Source: Nocardia blacklockiae (GTDB lineage: Bacteria > Actinomycetota > Actinomycetes > Mycobacteriales > Mycobacteriaceae). From it: a DNA stretch of 64,000 nucleotides. Every line of letters starts with the position of its first letter. Position 1 is the first letter of the stretch. The notes below the pieces were generated by a model, which saw nothing but the letters and a program-made list of their open reading frames with translations, was not told the DNA's origin and did no database searches. Shown piece by piece: positions 63,806 to 64,000 of the stretch. Location of the stretch: contig NZ_JADLRJ010000002.1 of assembly GCF_015477355.1 (NCBI RefSeq), positions 620,001-684,000 on the forward strand, given 5' to 3'. A program made the translations under genes and the position numbers.

Positions 63806-64000
63806 CGTTCCTCCTGCTCGGGGCGGCGGGCGCGGCCCTATCGATCCGGCGAGCTGGTGCTGTCGACATACCCGCACCGGGGGCCGCGAAACGGTGCGTG
63901 GTTGCTCCCGGTGTGCCCGAGATGCACTGCAATTGGCGTCCCGCTAGTTTCGTGGAGAACGTTTCATTCGAATCGGCGATCCCGGTTCGCCTAGCAGCAC

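Overview
The window is high-GC actinobacterial DNA, most likely from Nocardia or a close relative. The clues are the RpoB sequence, a second rifamycin-type rpoB copy without rpoC, a PrrA/PrrB-like two-component pair, WXG100/type VII secretion-style proteins, F420-type enzymes and many TetR regulators. Genus is inferred from gene content and was not tested by a search.

Left end (1-10.7 kb): the 3' end of a flavin monooxygenase, then tRNA-Arg(CCU), which carries an integrated actinomycete integrative and conjugative element (AICE). A 48-bp direct repeat (639-686 and 10676-10723) bounds it. The element reads leftward as one tightly coupled operon: a single-stranded DNA-binding-type or unknown 149-aa protein, small proteins, a DUF2637 membrane protein, an FtsK-type transfer ATPase, two short unknown genes, a HUH-type replication initiator, excisionase and tyrosine integrase. 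A divergent GntR/UTRA repressor (KorSA-like) faces a three-copy operator, and its gene overlaps a family 2 glycosyltransferase that looks like cargo. A 38-residue membrane protein and a two-HTH GntR protein lie near attR.

Flanking accessory island (10.7-22.4 kb): an unknown 655-aa coiled-coil protein, a decayed serine/threonine kinase, a decayed SMC/RecF-type ATPase, a TetR fragment, a TetR/drug-efflux pair, and a two-gene operon of a 1339-aa helicase with a C-terminal nuclease plus a HEPN-like protein. The last pair is a good candidate anti-phage system.

22.8-32.1 kb holds a fatty acid desaturase, carboxylesterase with TetR neighbour, a small repeat-containing secreted protein, the PrrAB-like pair, a relic of an integrase tail, an alpha/beta hydrolase, a 102-bp tandem repeat, a CPBP protease and an aldo/keto reductase.

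32.1-40.2 kb is a type VII-like toxin locus. A 1587-residue protein joins a CpnT-like N-terminus, a kinase-like domain, six tandem FHA domains and a C-terminal HEFGH metallopeptidase. Divergently, a WXG100 protein carries a related-looking C-terminal domain in which the HExxH residues have been replaced. Small neighbours include a DUF3467 protein, a Gln/Ala coiled coil and an acidic protein that could be an immunity factor.

40.4-55.7 kb is mixed metabolic and regulatory DNA: VC0807-type membrane protein with TetR, a frameshifted phosphotransferase, an AHSA1 protein, a RibD-type reductase with a disrupted start, PPOX protein, permuted NlpC/P60 protein, UppP, a four-gene cytochrome-oxidase-like membrane operon facing its TetR regulator, a DapB-fold dehydrogenase and a LysR/MFS pair. 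55.8-64 kb holds rpoB2, an adenine/adenosine deaminase with terminator, an AlkZ-like winged-helix glycosylase, a secreted protein behind a large palindrome, an LLM-class oxidoreductase and a small Fet4-like membrane protein.
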